15,558 bases of DNA from CAYTES01 sp964436935. GTDB lineage: Bacteria; Patescibacteriota; Gracilibacteria; UBA1369; UBA12473. A model generated the notes under the pieces. It searched no databases. It saw only the letters and a list, made by a program, of their open reading frames with translations, and had not been told where the DNA came from. The translations under genes were made by a program, and so were the position numbers. The DNA is taken from contig CAYTES010000034.1 in NCBI GenBank assembly GCA_964436935.1, positions 1 through 15,558 on the forward strand, written 5' to 3'. How positions within the stretch are numbered: the stretch's first letter is position 1; each line of letters starts with the position of its first letter. This document shows, in pieces, positions 13,452 through 15,558 of the stretch.

Positions 13452-13528
13452 GGGGGCGTAGCTCAGTTGGTTAGAGCGTCTGCCTGTCACGCAGAAGGTC
13501 GCCGGTTCAAGTCCGGTCGTCCCCGCCA
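13452..13528 (+). tRNA. tRNA-Asp (anticodon GTC)
   Basis: A 77-base tRNA with encoded CCA. The acceptor stem is GGGGGCG with CGTCCCC (one G-U pair) and discriminator G. The D-arm has AGCTCAGTTGGTTAGAGC. The anticodon stem TCTGC/GCAGA encloses loop CTGTCAC with anticodon GTC. The T-arm GCCGG-TTCAAGT-CCGGT has a normal loop. All arms pair, so it should be functional. It lies some 160 bases behind a good promoter (13262-13291) and 18 bases before an altered copy of its own 3' half. Confidence 0.97.
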
Positions 13529-13545
13529 GTTAGAATTAAAAATCG

Positions 13546-13584
13546 CGCAGAAGGTCGTCCCGCAAGGCGGGATCGTCCCCGCCA
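13546..13584 (+). repeat. Altered copy of the tRNA-Asp 3' half with a rebuilt T-arm
   Basis: CGCAGAAGGTCG (13546-13557) and TCGTCCCCGCCA (13573-13584) are identical to tRNA-Asp 13490-13501 and 13517-13528. The 15 bases between them differ: the tRNA has a normal T-arm, the copy has TCCCGC-AAG-GCGGGA, a perfect six-pair hairpin with a 3-base loop and no T-loop. Total length is kept at 39. A third fragment, GGTTCAAGT (13613-13621), repeats the tRNA's T-loop sequence (13504-13512) inside another inverted repeat (AACAAG...CTTGTT). The rest of 13529-13672 shows no gene. Confidence 0.75.
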
Positions 13585-13672
13585 TTGTTTCAAAATTCAT
13601 CCCCAACAAGTAGGTTCAAGTGCTTGTTTGTCGTATCCAATGAGGGAGATAAACGAGGCAGTTGCCTTTCTC

Positions 13673-14431
13673 TTAAGGAAAAAAGTTGGGCTTTTTTTCT
13701 AGTGCAAGCTCTTGTGCAACCGACGCTAATTCTATAGAAAATTTTCCTTGTGCGGCGGCAAAATAAGACTCAAAACTTTGCCGCCGCCGCCGATTTTCTT
13801 TCGAGGCAAAATCAGCGGCATACAGGGATTCCGTGGCATTTCGATTTATTCTTTCCATTAACATGCTCCCTTTTTCCGCTAAGGCCTCTTGATTGGGCTT
13901 AAAGTCTCGGCGATGGAAGATCAGGTTCGGGTGAGCATAAAGCGTACGTAACCTCTCGGCTAGGAGCGGCTGCTGTTTGATGGAAATATCTTTGCCAACC
14001 GGATAGCCCTTATTCCTTGCTCGAGCCTCTTCCGAATGATCCCACATCCGGGCTTCATAAATTCCGTTCGTATGAATTGTGATGCAAACTTCCACAGTGG
14101 AGAGGTTGTCCTTTACGCTATAGGTCCATGCATTCTGTAGCGTCGTGTGGTGATAAGGTTCTTTAATAACCTGAATATCACGATCGGGAGTGATGATTTT
14201 AAATCGTTCCGATTGTCCCGCTGAATGATGATGAATTCCCAAACTCCTATAATGAGTGGAAAGGAAAGTGTTCAATTCAATGGCATACCGTTGAAAATCC
14301 CATTTTTCATCCAGGATTTTAAGACCGTAGTGAGTATTGAATTGAAGGACAAGCCTTTGTTCAATGGAATCATGTTGAGTTTTGGAGGCGGGCCACAACA
14401 ATGCTTCTACTGAGGCGGTTTCAATCTCCAT
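13673..14431 (-). CDS. Hypothetical protein, C-terminal body of a frameshifted gene
   Basis: From ATG at 14431 (MEIETASVEALLW) the frame gives 252 residues to TAA at 13675-13673; it is open to an ATG at 14506, but those extra 25 residues (including WRWWHC) look like out-of-frame reading. The protein is soluble: a possible beta-rich middle (IDRD-like and EVCITIHTNGIYEARMWD around 110-135 of this version), then a basic helical C-terminus with NRRRRQSFESYFAAAQGKF. The preceding frame (14579-14421) supplies a membrane anchor and overlaps it by 11 bases. Removing one T from the T5 run at 14443-14439 fuses both as ...QRSDIIL-DVMEIETAS. I therefore regard this as one membrane-anchored gene of about 300 residues broken by a one-base indel. 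Family not recognised. Confidence 0.65.
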   Translation of the reverse strand: MEIETASVEALLWPASKTQHDSIEQRLVLQFNTHYGLKILDEKWDFQRYAIELNTFLSTHYRSLGIHHHSAGQSERFKIITPDRDIQVIKEPYHHTTLQNAWTYSVKDNLSTVEVCITIHTNGIYEARMWDHSEEARARNKGYPVGKDISIKQQPLLAERLRTLYAHPNLIFHRRDFKPNQEALAEKGSMLMERINRNATESLYAADFASKENRRRRQSFESYFAAAQGKFSIELASVAQELALEKKPNFFP

Positions 14432-14579
14432 CACATCCAAAAATGATATCGGATCGTTGCGAAGTGTACAGTGCCACCAACGCCAAAGCGGCGGCGATAG
14501 GTGCAACCACTCGAGGATGACGTGCGGGAAGGCTACGTAGCGTCTCCATACTGGATGGGGAAAAAATCGAAGATCTCAT
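14421..14579 (-). CDS. N-terminal membrane-anchor fragment of the same frameshifted gene
   Basis: ATG at 14579 opens 52 codons to TGA at 14423-14421. It starts MRSSIFSPSSMETLRSL, has a basic stretch (PARHPR) and then a hydrophobic segment VVAPIAAALALVALYTS at 24-40, a typical signal anchor with the remainder outside the membrane. A promoter with TTGACT and TATCAT lies 28-55 bases upstream. Continuity with the body at 14431 needs a one-base deletion in the T5 run; otherwise it is a tiny overlapping gene translationally coupled to the next. Confidence 0.5.
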   Translation of the reverse strand: MRSSIFSPSSMETLRSLPARHPRVVAPIAAALALVALYTSQRSDIIFGCDGD

Positions 14580-14606
14580 GAGAATGAAGTGGGATAGTGA
14601 GATTAA

Positions 14607-14634
14607 ATGATAAAATAGGAATGTATAAAGTCAA
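14607..14634 (-). promoter_or_regulatory. Promoter of the frameshifted membrane-anchored gene
   Basis: On minus, TTGACT (14634-14629), 16-base spacer, TATCAT (14612-14607). The expected start near 14600 gives a leader of about 20 bases to the ATG at 14579, which supports that upstream start over 14506 or 14431. Confidence 0.5.
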
Positions 14635-14647
14635 ATAGATTCACCAA

Positions 14648-14676
14648 TTGCACTCATTCTCGGAACGCCGTACACT
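14648..14676 (+). promoter_or_regulatory. murJ promoter, leaderless
   Basis: TTGCAC (14648-14653), 17-base spacer, TACACT (14671-14676). The murJ ATG starts nine bases after the -10 box, so transcription is expected at or within a couple of bases of the start codon. It is divergent from the promoter at 14607-14634. Confidence 0.55.
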
Positions 14677-14684
14677 GCGATCGT

Positions 14685-15558
14685 ATGAAAATCCTCCAAA
14701 AAATCAACCAGTACAAAGCAGACGCCGGTGGTTTCAAAAATCTCTTTTTTCACACCGCCCTGGCCATCACATTCACTTCGGGCCTCAGTTACATGTTGGG
14801 CCTGATTCGCGATAAAAGCTTTGCCTACACGTTCGGTGCGTCCTCAACGCTGGATGTTTATAACGCGGCATTTGTGGTCCCGGATCTTTTTTTAGCCACG
14901 CTCGTGAATGGGGCACTTTCTGCGGCGTTCATTCCCATTTTTGCGAATTTGGAAAAACATCATAAGCAAAAGGCGCTGGAATACATCAATCAGGTGTTGA
15001 GTTTTGGAATGTCGATTTTGATCGCGGCAAGTGTACTTTTTGCGATTTTTTTACCGTATCTGGTGGAGTTTATTGTGCCCGGATTTAGTGCCGCTCAGCA
15101 GGATCAGTACATTACCGTGACCCGTTTGATGCTCATCTCTCCCCTGCTGTTTACCATCAGCAACACATTTGGAAATGTATTGATCAGTACCAAAGATTTT
15201 TTATGGTACGGATTATCACCCGTTTTCTATAACCTCGGCATCATCATCGGAGTATTTTTGTTCGTGCCCAGCTTTGGAATCATGGGCTTGGTGATGGGAA
15301 CCGTTTTGGGAGCATTTTTGCATTTAATGGTTCGGTTGCCGGTGGTCATTCGCTATGGATACCGTCCCAAGTTGACGTTTAAGCTGGAAGGAGAGTTGAA
15401 AAAAACAGCCACGTTGATGCTCCCCAAAATGCTTCAGCTGGGCATGTGGCAGATCATGTTGTGGTGGTTTATTCGTTTGGCCAGCCATTTGGAAGAAGGA
15501 AGCGTAACCATCTACAGTTTTGCGCGCAATTTCCAGAGTTTGCCGGTCAGCTTGATTG
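14685..15558 (+). CDS. murJ: Lipid II flippase MurJ (MviN), 5' part only
   Basis: The first 291 codons of a MOP-superfamily flippase that moves lipid II across the membrane for peptidoglycan synthesis; full MurJ proteins have about 450-550 residues and 14 helices, so the window ends a little past the middle. Family markers are LGLIRDKSFAYTFGAS near residue 40, the signature NGALSAAFIPIFANLEK around 77-93, SNTFGNVLISTKDFLWYG near 163-180 with PVFYNLGIIIG after it, and IYSFARNFQSLPVSLI at the window end. An N-terminal amphipathic stretch (ILQKINQYKADAGGFKNLFF) precedes the first helix. The start is an ATG with no ribosome-binding site, directly behind a well-spaced promoter. Its product acts on the same lipid II pool as the femX-like enzyme at 3978-4985. 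Confidence 0.95.
   Translation, partial: MKILQKINQYKADAGGFKNLFFHTALAITFTSGLSYMLGLIRDKSFAYTFGASSTLDVYNAAFVVPDLFLATLVNGALSAAFIPIFANLEKHHKQKALEYINQVLSFGMSILIAASVLFAIFLPYLVEFIVPGFSAAQQDQYITVTRLMLISPLLFTISNTFGNVLISTKDFLWYGLSPVFYNLGIIIGVFLFVPSFGIMGLVMGTVLGAFLHLMVRLPVVIRYGYRPKLTFKLEGELKKTATLMLPKMLQLGMWQIMLWWFIRLASHLEEGSVTIYSFARNFQSLPVSLI

Noticed and set aside
13419..13613. 64-codon plus ORF across tRNA-Asp
   Set aside because: It simply translates the tRNA and its duplicated 3' half, and abuts the assembly gap; such translations are a common false prediction.

Overview
The window looks like a metagenomic scaffold (two N-runs, 2319-2349 and 13409-13418) from a small-genome, wall-bearing bacterium, most likely of the Candidate Phyla Radiation / Patescibacteria (Peregrinibacteria-like is my guess). 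The grounds are the short compact genes, a stand-alone Pol I-type 5'-3' exonuclease, a CPR-style two-helix T4SS/VirB2-like pilin, an S16 protein with an Ala/Pro/Glu tail, and near-absence of Shine-Dalgarno sites. TGA ends several ordinary genes (femX-like, dciA-like, the 441-827 ORF), so the UGA=Gly code of Gracilibacteria/Absconditabacteria is not in use. This placement is inference.

Layout. 1-206 holds the 5' part of an unrecognised G+C-rich minus-strand gene. 441-3773 is a plus-strand pair of unrecognised coiled-coil genes joined by an ATGA overlap, with a strong sigma70-type promoter in front and a possible frameshift at the 3' end. 3978-4985 (minus) is a FemAB/FemX-like aminoacyltransferase. 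A small hypothetical gene follows on plus (5049-5345). 5346-5650 contains a tandem array of degenerate ~50-nt modules and the ftsZ terminator. ftsA-ftsZ run on minus (8137 to 5651). A 450-base AT-rich spacer with DnaA-box-like sites separates them from the minus-strand pilin-exonuclease pair (9969 to 8662). A plus-strand hypothetical gene (10073-10558) converges on the minus-strand dciA-like / rpsP / khpA cluster (11825 to 10561). A 179-bp element with 22-bp imperfect terminal inverted repeats (11832-12010) lies between dciA and a GT4 glycosyltransferase (13177 to 12020). tRNA-Asp(GTC) at 13452-13528 is followed by an altered copy of its own 3' half. The window ends with a frameshifted, probably membrane-anchored minus-strand gene (14579 to 13673) divergent from murJ (14685 onward, cut by the window end).

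How the genes fit together. FtsA, FtsZ, MurJ, the FemX-like enzyme and the glycosyltransferase give the window a cell-wall and division theme: FtsA tethers FtsZ to the membrane, MurJ flips lipid II, and FemX-like enzymes add bridge amino acids to it. dciA, rpsP and khpA are replication and translation housekeeping genes. The most unusual features are: promoters placed so close to start codons that murJ, rpsP and the pilin mRNA should be leaderless or nearly so; the dispersed/tandem repeat module 3' of ftsZ and femX; the tRNA-Asp 3'-half mimic with a rebuilt T-arm; the MITE-like palindromic element; and two one-base frameshift candidates.
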